A stretch of 64,000 bases of DNA from Pseudorasbora parva (taxonomy: Eukaryota; Chordata; Actinopteri; Cypriniformes; Gobionidae): positions 31,221,242 to 31,285,241 of the forward strand of contig NC_090178.1 in NCBI RefSeq assembly GCF_024679245.1. Reading direction: 5' to 3'. The notes under the pieces were generated by a model. The model had not been told where the DNA came from. It saw only the letters and a list, made by a program, of their open reading frames with translations, and did not search any database. Below are positions 45,953 to 58,278 of the stretch, piece after piece. A program made the position numbers and the translations under genes. How positions within the stretch are numbered: the first letter of the stretch is position 1; every line of letters begins with the position of its first letter.

Positions 45953-47461
45953 AGCTTTTCTCAAAAAATTGTGATGAAAGTTTATTATTTTCCATAATGT
46001 AATGATACAAATTAAACTTCATATTTAGATTCATTGCACACCAACTGAAATATTTCAGGTCTTTTATTGTTTTAATCTAAAAAAATTAGCATATCATGAA
46101 AAGGTTCTCTAAACAAGCTATTAACCTAATCATCTGAATCAACTAATTAACTCTAAACACCTGCAAAAGATTCCTGAGGCTTTTAAAAACTCCCAGCCTG
46201 GTTCATTTATCAAAACCGCAATCATGGGTAAGACTGCCGACCTGACTGCTGTCCAGAAGGCCATCATTGACACCCTCAAGCGAGAAGGTAAGACACAGAA
46301 ATAAATTTCTGAACAAATAGGCTGTTCCCAGAGTGCTGTATCAAGGCACCTCAGTGGGAAGGAAAAAGTGTGGCAAAAAACACTGCACAACAAGAAGAGG
46401 TAACCGGACCCTGAGGAAGATTGTGGAGAAGGACCGATTCCAGACCTTGGGGGACCTGCGGAAGCAGTGGAGTGAGTCTGGAGTAGAAACATCCAGAGCC
46501 ACCGTGCACAGGCGTGTGCAGGAAATGGGCTACAGGTGCCGCATACCCCAGGTCAAGACACTTTTGGGCTACAGAGAAGCAGCACTGGACTGTTGCTCAG
46601 TGGTCCAAAGTACTTTTTTTGGATGAAAGCAAATTTTGCATGTCATTCGGAAATCAAGGTGCCAGAGTCTGGAGGAAGACTGGGGAGAAGGAAATGCCAA
46701 AATGCCTGAAGTCCAGTGTCAAGTACCCACAGTCAGTGATGGTCTGGGGTGCCATGCCAGCTGCTGATGTTGGTCCACTGTTTTATCAAGGGCAGGGTCA
46801 ATGCAGCTAGCTATCAGGGGATTTTGGAGCACTTCATGCTTCCATCTGCTGAAAAGCTTTATGGAGATGAAGATTTGGTTTTTCAGCACGACCTGGCACC
46901 TGCTCACAGTGCCAAAACCACTGGTAAATGGTTTACTGACCATGGTATTACTGTGCTCAATTGGCCTGCCAACTCTCCTGACCTGAACCCCAAAGAGAAC
47001 CTGTGGGATATTGTGAAGAGAAAGTTGAGAGACGCAAGACCCAACACTCTGGATGAGCTTAAGGCCGCTATCGAAGCATCCTGGGCCTCCATAACACCTC
47101 AGCAGTGCCACAGGCTGATCGCCTTCATGCCACGCCGCATTGAAGCAGTCATTTCTGCAAAAGGATTCCCGACCAAGTATTGAGTGCATAACTGAACATA
47201 ATTATTTGAAGGTTTACTTTTTTTGTATTAAAAACACTTTTCTTTTATTGGTCGGATGAAATATGCTTATTTTCTGAGATAGGAATTTTGGGTTTTCATG
47301 AGCTATATGCCAAAATCATCAGTATTAAAACAATAAAAGACCTGAAATATTTCAGGTGGTGTGCAATGAATATAAAATATACGAAAGTTTAATTTGTATC
47401 ATTACATTATGGAAAATAATGAACTTTTATCACATATGCTAATTTTTTTTAGAAGGACCTG
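45953..47461 (+). mobile_element. Tc1-like transposon, copy 1 (left end damaged)
   Basis: The right end closes AGAAGGACCTG. The left inverted repeat begins only at CTTTTCTCAAAAAATTG, having lost about ten terminal bases plus an AGCATATT segment. Long inverted repeats share ATTCATTGCACACCAACTG and CTGAAATATTTCAGG. It is the same family as 58279-59641, but immobile without a left terminus. Confidence 0.9.
46224..47183 (+). pseudogene. Tc1 transposase pseudogene, copy 1
   Basis: The frame opens MGKTADLTAVQKAIIDTLKR (paired-type DNA-binding region), then meets a TAA where the family has GAA (KTQK-stop). An 11-bp deletion between two GTGGGAAG repeats near 46355, and further shifts near 46580 and 46775, scatter the remainder over three frames. 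The DDE catalytic region is recognisable: DESKF near 46620, FQHDLAPAHS near 46880, and NPKENLWDIV near 46985. It ends at a shared TATTGA stop. Non-functional. Confidence 0.9.
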
Positions 47462-48021
47462 TAGAGTTCAACAGTTGGCTTCCAGATTTTTAGCAATTTA
47501 TAACTTATAAATCTTAAAAGACAGCCTTAATGTGAGCTACGAGGATGTTAATTAATAGCATTTGTTTCTGTTGAAGCCGTAAGCATGCATCATTTCAACT
47601 TAATTTTAAAGTTATCTTTTAACAGCCGAATTTGTGGTGAAAAACTACAATACCCATGATGCTGACCAGTCGAAAAAAGCAAAATGAAGCACCATGAAGC
47701 ACTTCAAATAGAGTCGACCTCCATACGCCCTCAAAACATTTAAATATTTGAATAAATATGCATATTTTGCAATAAACTTAATATAGATTTTAAAGTTTTT
47801 ATAATTTGTGCTTCGTGGGATTGTAGTTATTTTCCTCAGATAAGTCGTTAAGCATACAGCCTTGTACCTTTGTATATTTGCCCAATTTTCAAATACTTTT
47901 TTGCTCCAAATTGAAGTTTGTAATGTTATGATTCACCTTATTGCTTATTACGCTTTACCCAACACTTTTTTTGAAATCCCTATGGGAGAAATGGATGGAA
48001 AAAATACTAAAATACTCGTGT
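47462..48021. other. Intergenic AT-rich DNA
   Basis: No gene or clear element ends. AACTACAATACCCATGATGC near 47643 is a phrase common in fish repeats. Confidence 0.5.
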
Positions 48022-48252
48022 TCTGTCAAAGTCCCTTTAAGAAGAGTCATTTCACTCGGCAGCCATCTTTGAAACATCTCTCGGGCAGCTATTTCAGTCA
48101 TGCAAAACCAGTCCTATCTCTTTGAATGGGGAAACATCAAATTCTCCAAAACTGTTCGCCAAGCTTGCGATTCAATTTCATAGTTGTTGTCAGATTTCAT
48201 TGATTTCAAATGTCTCATAAACCTTGTTTCTAAACGCTCGGATCATGACCAG
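48022..48252 (+). mobile_element. Dispersed repeat AAAGTCCCTTTAAGA, copy A
   Basis: AAAGTCCCTTTAAGAAGAGTC, CTCTCGGGCAG and GGGAAACATCAAATTCTC recur in the same order and orientation at 50388-50584, at roughly 85% similarity by eye. No coding content. Family not named. Confidence 0.8.
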
Positions 48253-48564
48253 CCATGACCTGGAGCTTCCAATTGCAGCTGCAGTGACTCGATGGCTTTA
48301 CCAATTAGACGATTGGCTCTTTTCTTTAGTGGCGGGTCTTATTCCACCCTATTGAACTTTTTTCATAGTAGTATGAGTGCACTGTCTTTCAGTATATAAA
48401 GTCTGGTTCGTCTTTCCACAGCATGAAGGTATGTTGTTACGGATTTTCGTTTTAAAATCTTCCCAGTCAACTGACATTTGCTATGATAGCCGCTTCAAAC
48501 CTTACAATGCTCATGATTACTGTCATTAACTCTATATTAAGTAAAGCCACTTCACTAACTAATT

Positions 48565-49231
48565 AAGGGCGTTTTCAGAAAGTCCGCACCAAGGTCCGAA
48601 CCAAAATTCATGTTTTGATACATTTTATATATTTGGTTGGTTTTGGTTTGGTTTCACATTGCAATTATGCAAGCGCACTTAAGATCTTTACATGACATAC
48701 TCGCATCATGTCATCATCCTCTACGTGGGCTACATCTTGACCTTGATTGGTTTGTAAAAGAGCGTGCATCTGACGTAAGTCACCATGTTGTCAATTCGGC
48801 AGGTAACTTTGACAAGAATAAATGAACAGACACGTATCTTTGCTATACTGTTATTATTATGGAATTATACCTGCAGCACCACCTATACTCGAGGCTAGTT
48901 TAAATTCGCTTAAATGAACGTCTTAATTGTGCGAACGCTTCATCGTCGCCGGCAGGATAGACGTTGAAGACTGTAAGCAATCCTGCGAGCCCTGGCACCT
49001 CCAGAACTACCAGAACTTCCTGTAAATGGTCTGGAACTATACAGAAAATGCTTTCACACTAGAGACAAATCAAATCTTTGTTCAGTTTGTTTCAGACCAA
49101 GACTCTTTTCGTCCTACTAAATTTAGTCTGTTTCGTTGCCTGGGGAGGTTTTACACCTGTAATTTTGATTCGGATCAAATTGAAAAGTCCAAAAATCCGG
49201 ACCAAACAAGGTAGCTGTGAAAGGGCCCTAA
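48565..49231. mobile_element. TIR element of the TTAGGGCCCTTTCACAG type
   Basis: Left TTAAGGGCGTTTTCAGAAAG with CCAAGGTCCGAACCAAA; right end GGACCAAACAAGG and GTGAAAGGGCCCTAA in inverse orientation. Imperfect, about 670 bp, non-coding. Confidence 0.65.
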
Positions 49232-50387
49232 GACAGCGATGCCAAAGAAATATACACACATTCCAAAAGATGGTTGCAGCTGGTTTCTCTGGTACATAAG
49301 GTCTATAAAAAAAAAACAACAACAACAAATGCATTGTCATTTGCATAGTATAAAGTGTTTCTGTTATGATGCAAATCCTAATTTGCATCTCTCGCAAATC
49401 ATGAGATCATTTGTTCCATGATATCCTAATTTTTTGTAAAGTTCAGCTTGGTGATTATTCTCCTGCTGCCCAGATGAAGATTGTTTGTTGATTGCGCTCA
49501 GTATTTACGTCTGTCCTGTCTGATGACGGTAGATGAGGCCTTGAGCTCCGGCTGGGACAAAGACGTTTGCTGCAATCACAGCCTTTTACTCTCCTTATGA
49601 AAATTCAGTTTTCGCAGTGACCAGCCTGCTAAGCCAGACTGGGCAGACCCGCGTGGAGGTGGTCTGGAGGTACACTGGAGACTCAAGTGCTTTTCTTTCC
49701 CCCTGTTGATTGACTCATCAAATCCCAACAGTTATCTAGCTGTCTGGTGGGTCTTGTTTGCTATTGATTGATTTGATGGGAGAAAGAAATCATTAGGACA
49801 TTCAAAGCAGAGAAGGAAATCTTGTGATTCCTTGAAGTGGTCTGAGTGAGTTGATGATACACAGACATTTACAGCATATTTTATGGGCTGCTCTTTGACA
49901 GAAACACCTTAAGAGACACCACAGAGCCGGCTGTGCTTTTACAAAACGTTTTACAATAGACGTTAATAAACTTTTAGAGTCCACACTTGATCAGATATTG
50001 TCTTCTGTTAAGCAGAAGTGTTGTGTTTGCTTTAAGGCAAATTAATTCACAATGCTTTTATAATTATTTTTTATGATTAAAACAATTATAGGTAGAACAT
50101 GCTTGTCTAAAACATTGTGACAGATATCGCACATTTTCAGTGGAAGCAAGGTAAATATTCTGCAGATAATTTTGTCCAGTCTTAAAGATGCTCTTTTCCA
50201 CTCCAGTCTTCGGAATCAGTCACACGGCTTACTATTTTTGTGGAAACTGTGATACATTTTTTTAGAATTCTTTGATGAATAATATGTTCAATAATTTAAC
50301 TGAAACAAAAATAATTTTGGTAAATTGTAGGCTAAATGTTTTACTGTCACTGTGATAAATTTTATTGCACCCTTGCAGAATGGAGCA
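49232..50387. other. Intergenic DNA
   Basis: 49440-49990 is repeat-poor and of mixed composition, possibly regulatory. 50230-50300 is a fragment (GTGGAAACTGTGATACATTT) of the cyprinid repeat also seen at 60090-60400. No gene recognised. Confidence 0.5.
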
Positions 50388-50584
50388 AAGTCCCTTTAAG
50401 ACGAGTCATTTCACTCGGCGGACATCCTAGAAATGTCTCTCGGGCAGTTATTTCGGTCATGCAAGTGCGGCTCAATCTCATTGAATCGGGAAACATCAAA
50501 TTCTCAAAAGCTTTTTACCAAGCTTGCGATTAAATTTCATATTAGAAATCGAAACAACTTGTTTCTAAATACTCAAATCATGAC
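50388..50584 (+). mobile_element. Dispersed repeat AAAGTCCCTTTAAGA, copy B
   Basis: Direct relative of 48022-48252. The minisatellite starts just after it. Confidence 0.8.
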
Positions 50585-50609
50585 AAAAGAAAAACTAGGG
50601 CACATTTTT

Positions 50610-52450
50610 TAGGGGTTACACGAGTTTCATTCTCGTGTGAACCACTTCAGCAAGAACCAATAAGGTTCATTCTCGCGTTACGCATCACATTTGAGCTTCA
50701 ACAAGAACCAATGAGGTTAATTCTTTTGGTGTTATGCATCACGTTTGAGCTTCAGCAAGAACCAATGAGGTTCATTCTTGTGTTACGCATCATGTTTGAG
50801 CTTCAGCAAGAACCAATGAGGTTCATTCTCGTGTTACGCATCACGTTTGAGCTTCAGCAGAAACCAATGAGGTTTATTCTCATTCTCAAGAACCAATGAG
50901 GTTCATTCTCGGGTGTTACGCATCACGTTTGTGCTTCAGCAAGAACCAGCTTCTCCTATCCTCTGTATCCTCTTCTCTCAGACCGACTACCTTCATGTCC
51001 TCCTTCACTACATCCATAAACCTCCTCTTTGGTCTTCCTCTTGACCTCCTACTTGGCAGCTCTAACCTCAGCATCCTTTTACCAATATACTCACTCTCCA
51101 TCCTCTGAACATGTCCAAACCATCTCAACCTGGCCTCTCTAACTTTGTCTCCAAAACATCTCACATGTGCTGTCCCTCTGATGTGCTCATTCCTGATCCT
51201 ATCCATCCTCGTCACTCCCAAAGAGAACCTCAACATTTTCAGCTCTGCTACCTTTAGCTCTTCCTCATGTTACACATCACGTTTGAGCTTCAGCAAGAAC
51301 CAATGAAGTTAATTCTCGGGTGTTACGCATCACGTTTGAGCTTCAGCAAGAACCAATGAGGTTAATTCTCTGGTGTTACGCATCACGTTTGAGCTTCAAC
51401 AAGAACCAATGAGGTTAATTCTCATGTTACACATCACGTTTGAGCTTCATCAAGAACCAATGAAGTTAATTCTCGGGTGTTACGCATCACGTTTGAGCTT
51501 CAGCAAGAACCAATGAGGTTTATTCTCATGTTACACATCACGTTTGAGCTTCAGCAAGAACCAATGAGGTTAATTCTCATGTTACGCATCATGTTTGAAC
51601 TTCAGCAAGAACCAATTAGGTTTATTCTCATATTACACATCACGTTTGAGCTTCAGCAAGAACCAATGAGGTTAATTCTCGGGTGTTACTCATCACGTTT
51701 GAGCTTCAGCAAGAACCAATGAGGTTAATTCTCATGTTACGCATCATGTTTGAGATTCAGCAAGAACCAATTATGTTAATTCTCATGTTACGCATTACGT
51801 TTGAGCTTCAGCAAGAACCAATGAGGTTTATTCTCATGTTACGCATCACGTTTGAGCTTCAGCAAGAACCAATGAGGTTAATTCTCGGGTGTTACGCATC
51901 ACGTTTGAGCTTCAGCAAGAACCAATGAGGTTTATTCTCATGTTACGCATCACGTTTGAGCTTCAGCAAGAACCAATGAGGTTAATTCTCGGGTGTTACG
52001 CATCACGTTTGAGCTTCAGCAAGAACCAATGAGGTTAATTCTCGGGTGTTACGCATCACGTTTGAGCTTCAGCAAGAACCAATGAGGTTAATTCTCATGT
52101 TACGCATCACGTTTGAGCTTCAGCAAGAACCAATTATGTTAATTCTCATGTTACGCATTACGTTTGAGCTTCAGCAAGAACCAATGAGGTTTATTCTCAT
52201 GTTACGCATCACGTTTGAGCTTCAGCAAGAACCAATGAGGTTAATTCTCGGGTGTTACGCATCACGTTTGAGCTTCAGCAAGAACCAATGAGGTTTATTC
52301 TCATGTTACGCATCACGTTTGAGCTTCAGCAAGAACCAATGAGGTTAATTCTCGGGTGTTACGCATCACGTTTGAGCTTCAGCAAGAACCAAAATGAGGT
52401 TAATTCTCGGGTGTTACGCATTACGTCAGCAAGGTTTGTTCTCGCGCATC
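50610..52450 (+). repeat. 51/53-bp minisatellite, roughly 29 units
   Basis: The core unit contains TTACGCATCACGTTTGAGC, TTCAGCAAGAACCAATGAGG and TTAATTCTC. Units are 51 bp (CTCATG) or 53 bp (CTCGGGTG). Edge units are more diverged than central ones. A 363-bp higher-order period, equal to four 51-bp plus three 53-bp units, is marked by ACCAATTATG at 51765 and 52128. The 51-bp units leave an open frame, which I read as incidental. Confidence 0.95.
50949..51267 (-). pseudogene. Fragment of non-LTR retrotransposon ORF2 C-terminus
   Basis: On the minus strand 51236-50916 stays open and includes MDRIRNEHIRGTAHV, LRWFGHVQRM and GRPKRRFMDVVKEDM. These are typical of the region after the reverse transcriptase in LINE ORF2 proteins of fish. 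It is embedded within the minisatellite, with repeat units on both sides. Neither reverse transcriptase core nor endonuclease is present. Confidence 0.85.
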
Positions 52451-53811
52451 AAGCCGGTACAGTTGACCTTCTGTTTATGCTCACTGATCAATGTTTAAAT
52501 ATGAATGAAAGCCTATATCAAATCTGTTCATCATAAATAGCAATCCAACCTGTTCAGAAAATGTGGACTTAACTGCTCAATTCACATGGATTATTTTTAT
52601 GATCAGGGACAGAAAGCTCTCATATCTAATCAAAAAGATTTTGTATTAATTTATATAAGTGTATATGACTAATATATTTTTTATTTCATTTCTTATCATT
52701 TAATTTTTTTCTATTGGTCATTTCATTAACAGCACCAAGTCTACCAGGACTGCACTATTAAAAAAGATCTATGTCATCCCTGTGTTAAGTCTTTACACAG
52801 AGTAAAAAACACTTTGACACATCAACATGTTTTCGTGGGAGTGCCATTTTAAAAAGTTGCTTTTTGAAGGCCTTATTCTGAGTCACTGTGCTTCACCAGA
52901 AGGAAATTTACTGTGCTGTAAGTGGTAGGTAGCTGGCATGAAAAATTACAGGAAAGGAAAAAGACAAATGAAGAAGAGGAGCATGTTTTGGCATGTGTGT
53001 GTGGCGTGTGGAGGTGCGGTTCGCTACATCTGGGAGAGACAGATCCTTGACGCCAACCTCGCTTTTCAGTTGATAGCAGACAAATTGCTGAAAAAAATGG
53101 ACATAACTTAAAATAAAGGTCTTGTGTGAAAAAACAGGGCTCAGAGAGGTACTTCCTACAAGTGATGCATCTCTCCCTCAGACTCTTTGACTTTGGTCAT
53201 AACCTGTAGAGCATGATCACAGGGGCCGCCGGTACACACAGACCTCTGACCCCAGCTTCAAACGGAGAATAGCAGTAAATCATGCCACGGCAGATGCCCT
53301 AAAATATTCCCATTAAGCAACCAACTCCCCTTGGGCCAAGCTTACAGGAATGTTAACCAACTGCTTGAACAGAACCTGAGGTGAGATACTAAAACTGTGC
53401 ACATTTTAGAGTGAATTAAAACTATTAGTTGCTATATTTTCACAGCCATGTTTACAGTAGTAGTTCTCTAAAATATATCAATAAATAAATGATAAACATA
53501 TATCATTGAACAGGAGAAGGAAATCACTGTGGTGTCACAGAATCATAATTATTATCTGTGTCTGCCTTACATAATCTCTGTAATAGTGTTTAACGTGTAT
53601 TAGTGTGATGCCCACAACACTATTAGGTTCACAACATGCACTGCAGAATACATGAATTATGTGGCTCTATTTTATACTTGGTGTTATGTTTGGTTTTTTG
53701 TTACTTATTTTTTAACTTGAAATCATATTTGCTGAGCTCTGAGCTCTCTGTTTGAAAACTCATACTAAAAGTTTACACCAAACAAACACTACAATAGAAT
53801 TTCTGCATTTA
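52451..53811. other. Intergenic DNA with possible regulatory island
   Basis: 52960-53400 is repeat-poor and GC-richer (CTACATCTGGGAGAGACAG, CAGGGGCCGCCGGTACACAC). No exon recognised; the flanks are AT-rich. Confidence 0.45.
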
Positions 53812-54031
53812 TTTAATAAAAATACAGTAAAAAGTTAAATTATGAAATATGATTACAATTTAAAACAGTAATTTCTATTTTACTTTTACTAATATACTAA
53901 TTTTACTAATATAATTTATTCCTGTTATGGCAAATCTGTATTTTAGCATCATTACTCCAGTCTTTAGTGCCACATGATACTTCTAATATGATGATTTAGT
54001 GCTCAAGATTAAGCATTTCTTATTATTAAAG
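53812..54031 (+). mobile_element. Degraded copy of the TCATTACTCCAGTCTT repeat
   Basis: ATGAAATATGATTACAATTT, TTATTCCTGTTATGGCAAA and AGCATCATTACTCCAGTCTT match the family seen at 22520, 27548 and 60090. Confidence 0.75.
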
Positions 54032-55100
54032 AGGGGGTGAAACACTCAGTTTCAGTCAATCTCATGTCAATCTTGAGTACCTATAGAGTAGTTTTACCCT
54101 TTTTGAGGGTTTATGTTTGGGTGGTTGCCAATAAACAAACTGACACCTATAGTGGTCAGCTAAACAAATGTATTTAAACACACACCATAGATCGCATGCT
54201 CCATTGATAAACTAACTAACGTTATACACGATCGTGTTGTTTACTGATGTTTACTTATGCGACGATAGCCAACACACAGAAAAATAGGGTGTCAAAATTG
54301 TACCTTTAGCTTGTCGCTGGGGCAGTACCCTTAAAAGGACATCTTTGTACCCGTTTTACTCCTAAAAGGTGCATATTAGTAAAAATGCGTACCTTAAGGT
54401 TCTACTATGAACCTTTTTGTGGTAAAAAACGTTGTTCTTTTAAGGGTACTGCCCCAGCGACAAGCTGTTGTACCCCTAAAGGTACAATTTTGACACCCTA
54501 TTTTTCTGTGTGAAAAACAGACATCACCGCCTGTTTCCAAAGCAGGACCGTGAACCTTTATCGTTGGGACCGCTCCGTCAAAAACACACTTCTTTGGTAA
54601 GTTAACTGTTGATTTCGTGAAGTCCTGATAGCAGAGACCGTGGAGATCCACTTTTGCGACGGAAGCGTATGTTGTGACGCTTCCCGTCATTTGCAGCGCT
54701 GCCTTCCCGGGAATGCTGTGCTGAAGTCGATTGATGTCACCCATAGGAATAAAGTGGAGCGCGGCGCGACAGACGTGTTGCACGGACGACTGGATCTGCT
54801 GCACCTGAGACCATTGTTTATGGGTGGTGTGCATCTAGTCACACGCGCGCACACCTTTCTGGGAGAAGAGCCCGTGCGGCCCATACAAGGACCTTCCGCT
54901 CTATCAACGTCAAGCCGACCCATACTCGAAAAAAACTCTCCGAAACTTGTGAGAAACCGGAAGGAGTATTTTTAACACAGAAATACTCCATCAAACGTCC
55001 AACATTAGTTTTTCCAACTTTGTCTATGTTTAGGATGGGAATCCAAGTCTTTAACAGTGTAAAAAGCTCAGTATGCATGAAACAGCATTTCAACCCCCCC
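54032..55100. mobile_element. DNA transposon remnant, possibly THAP-transposase derived
   Basis: The ends GGGGGTGAAACACTCAG (54033) and CAGCATTTCAACCCCCC (55099) are inverted. On the minus strand near 54590 the residues LPKKCVFDG resemble the start of a THAP zinc finger from a related cyprinid element I know, but the cysteines that should follow are lost. A later palindromic MITE interrupts it. Non-functional. Confidence 0.55.
54273..54512. mobile_element. Palindromic MITE, CACACAGAAAAATAGGGTGT termini
   Basis: Left arm CACACAGAAAAATAGGGTGT continues through TTGTCGCTGGGGCAGTACCC. The right arm carries GGGTACTGCCCCAGCGACAA and ends ACACCCTATTTTTCTGTGTG. Arms of about 70 bp are nearly perfect, with one short insertion in the right arm. 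It lies inside the 54032-55100 remnant. Confidence 0.9.
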
Positions 55101-55504
55101 TCCCTTTGATGCTGAAAACAGTTCTACTCCAGCATATATTTGAAATGGAAATCATTTATAACATTATAAATGTCTTAATATAACCTATTATGATATATAA
55201 ATGGAATTTATTATGTGATTTTCTTTATCTATACGCTTAAAGTGTTTGTTCAACCAAAAATTACATTTAAAATATACACATATGTAAATTAATAAAAACA
55301 TAAATAGATAAATAAATGTGATAATAGGAAAATAAATAACAGAATAAACGACTTAAAATAAATATAATTCATTTTTAATCAAATACAATTTTGTATTATT
55401 TTTCCCTTAAGTTATTATTTTCTGCTTTTATAAAAATATATCTTTTTAACTTTTATTTATTTGTTAATTAAATTTAACATTTATTTTTATATTTATTTTT
55501 AGGG

Positions 55505-56090
55505 AAAGGTGTGGTGGTATGGGTCAGTTTAAGGGTAAAGTTAGGGACAGGTGTGGTGGTATGGGTCAGTTTAAGGGTAAAGTTAGGGACAGGTTTGGTG
55601 GTATGGGTCAGTTTAAGGGTAAAGTTAGGGACAGGTGTGGTGGTATGGGTCAGTTTAAGGGTAACGTTAGGGACAGGTGTGGTGGTATGGGTCAGTTTAA
55701 GGGTAAAGTTAGGGACAGGTTTGGTGGTATGGGTCAGTTTAAGGGTAAAGTTAGGGACAGGTGTGGTGTATGGGTCAGTTTAAGAGTAAAGTTAGAGACA
55801 GGTGTGGTGGTATGGGTCAGTTTAAGGGTAAAGTTAGGGACAGGTGTGGTGGTATGGGTCAGTTTAAGGGTAAAGTTAGGGACAGGTATGGTGGTATGGG
55901 TCAGTTTAAGAGTAAAGTTAGGGACAGGTGTGGTGTATGGGTCAGTTTAAGGGTAAAGTTAAGGACAGGTGTGGTGGTATGGATCAGTTTAAGGGTAAAG
56001 TTAGGGACAGGTATGGTGGTATGGGTCAGTTTAAGGGTAAAGTTAAGGACAGCTGTGGTGGTATGGGTAGGGTTAGGTGTAAGGGAAGTA
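55505..56090 (+). repeat. 42-bp minisatellite, about 13-14 units
   Basis: Unit: GTGTGGTGGTATGGGTCAGT, TTAAGGGTAAAGTTAGGGAC, AG. Some units lack 2 bp (GTGTGGTGTATGG). Because 42 is divisible by three the array stays open in several frames. The final unit passes into GGGTTAGGTGTAAGGGAAGT, shared in inverse orientation with the interior of the MITE at 56449-56805. Confidence 0.95.
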
Positions 56091-56448
56091 TCAACAGTGT
56101 AATTATAAATGTAACTACGGAAAATAATTACAGATGTAATTGCATGCCCCACCTTTCTAATAAAACGTATATTAAAGTGTCATTGGTGTTTCCGTGGTTT
56201 CTAAACATATAAAACTGTTCTCGTAGTACAAAAATCTTAAATATTGTGCCTAAATCTAAGGCATCATTTATGGTTAGGTTTAGGGGTAGGGATATGGTTA
56301 TGATTAAATTTGCAAATAGGAATTTAGTTCCAGGATGTGTTGGCCCAGGAATGCGTCTAACTCAAAATCAGGACGTGTGGGGAAAAGCATCACCCCAATC
56401 TGCAAAAGGGTCCATTATCTAATATGCAATATTGTTAACTTGGACCCA

Positions 56449-56805
56449 CTTTATATTAGGTGGCCTTAACTACTAAGTAGTAACTTTGTAATAAATCATT
56501 TGATACAATGCACTTAGTCCGTACATACATGTTGTTACATTGTACTTACATTTTTAAAAATACCTGCATGTAATTACATCTGTAATTATTTACATTTGTA
56601 ATTACACAGTTGGCACTTCCCTTACACCTAACCCTACCCTTAAACTGACCCACACCCCCACACCTGTCCCTAACTCTACCCTTATCTCACCTCAGTATCA
56701 GCAAAGGTGTTTTGGAATACAATTTGAACACGGTAAGTACATTGTACTTATTTTTTGATGTAAGTACATAGTACTTAAGGCCACCTAATATAAAGTGGGG
56801 CCGTT
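56449..56805. mobile_element. MITE, GGACCCACTTTATATTAGG termini, carrying one minisatellite-like unit
   Basis: The ends GGACCCACTTTATATTAGG and CCTAATATAAAGTGGGGCC are inverted. At 56610-56690 it holds TTAAACTGACCC, CACACCTGTCCCTAACTC and ACCCTTA, the reverse complement of a single unit of the 55505-56090 array. Confidence 0.85.
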
Positions 56806-58197
56806 AACTTTCTTACAGTAAATAGCCTAGCTAGCCTGCAGCGATTACATTCAGACTATTTTACTGTAATAAATTACTGGTAAATCTTAGCATTTTTCAA
56901 CAATGCACTGTAAGTGTGTTTGCATTTGTTGATAGTGTATACGGTCTCGTCCTTTGATAATTTCAGAAAAAAAGGTCTTACACGTTATTATAGGCCGTAT
57001 TGATGTTTCTAAAGGGCAGTCTGCCAGGGATAAAGAAGCGATAACATGACCAGCACCTTTTACACTTGAACTCACTCAAACGCAGGTTGTCATGATGGTT
57101 TAGGCCTCGACTCCACTGTCACGTCTGTGGACGCTTCATTCACCGCCCATCATTCAAAGAGCCAAGGTCAACGAGAGTCCTCTGCTTTACATAACCGCAT
57201 AGCAAATGAAGGCCTTTCAATCAGATGGGAGAGTGTGCGCCTGACCACAAACAGGCCCGCCATGACGGATGAAGGGATAAATCAGTTAAGCTTTAAGAGA
57301 GGGCGCGAGCTGTCACATTCACACTCACCGTGTAAAGTCTGTTGCATACAGTACTTTCATTAGCATATTGGAGCCATAACATTTATTAAAAGTGATATTC
57401 TGATTCTCGTATACATTCACCTGGCAACTGTCTAATATAATCTGCAGTATGACTTCCAAAGCTATATACATATCGGATACACAATCTTGTGGTACTTATC
57501 AATTCAGCGATGGGCAAATTGTAATCTTGCTTTCTCGTTTGTCAAAAGTTTGCTCATTTTTTAAACTGCACAAGAGGCCAGCCGGCACACAAGTCCTTCA
57601 ACGATCAATACATTATCTCCAGCCAGGCTTTGATAAGCAAGGTCCTAATACCCTTTTTTCTCTCTCTTTCCTTTTGCTCAAACAGAGTAAAACAAATTAA
57701 AAACACAACAAGTCAGTAAAAGACCAATTCATAAAGGCACAGCAGCCTAAGGCCCATGACAGGATGCTGAGGTGAAAAATCAGCGCTGACCTCTCCCCCG
57801 GCTCATCTATCTCCTCTTACTGTCCACCAAAGGGGCTTCACAACACTGATTTATGAGCCAAAGAAAAATGCCACGCTGGAATGGGCTTTTGATAAAATTG
57901 TTCAAGAGATTCCAGGCTATAAATCCTGATCTTTTACGTCCAGGTCGCTAGCTACTTTCACATTCTTCTGCCATCAATAAGAGGACTCTGGACATGACAA
58001 CTAATCCATAATGCTACAATATTCCTGGCACTTTAGGAAAACAGTAACATTTATATTTCTCTTGCAAGGATTCTGTGCTTATGGATCTAGATAGATGTCC
58101 GATTTAAAGCTGGAATGATACACAGTAAGATATTTTTTGTAACATTCTATATGTTATTTAAGAAAACAATTTAACATATTTTTTGTGTAGACAATAT

Positions 58198-58200
<3 letters not shown>
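56806..58200. other. Intergenic DNA with GC-richer islands
   Basis: 57050-57330 and 57730-57990 are repeat-poor with balanced composition; no exon or RNA gene recognised. Possible conserved non-coding DNA. Confidence 0.45.

Positions 58201-58259
<59 letters not shown>
58201..58259 (+). repeat. (TA)n microsatellite
   Basis: About 26 TA units lying 20 bp left of the Tc1 copy, matched by a similar tract on its right side. Confidence 0.97.
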
Positions 58260-58265
<6 letters not shown>

Positions 58266-58278
58266 ATGTATGTATATA

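Noticed and set aside
46719..47189. Long minus-strand frames over both Tc1 copies
   Set aside because: Antisense shadows of the degraded transposase.
50610..52450. CRISPR-like regular repeats
   Set aside because: Units are contiguous without unique spacers, in a vertebrate genome; this is a minisatellite.
51477..52536. Open frames through the 51/53-bp minisatellite (FELQQEPMRLIL repeats)
   Set aside because: A 51-bp unit cannot create a stop if it lacks one; frames break at each 53-bp unit, and there is no start context or splice evidence.
55511..56102. Open frames through the 42-bp minisatellite (MGQFKGKVRDRCG repeats)
   Set aside because: Unit length divisible by three keeps several frames open by chance; the sequence derives from a non-coding MITE.
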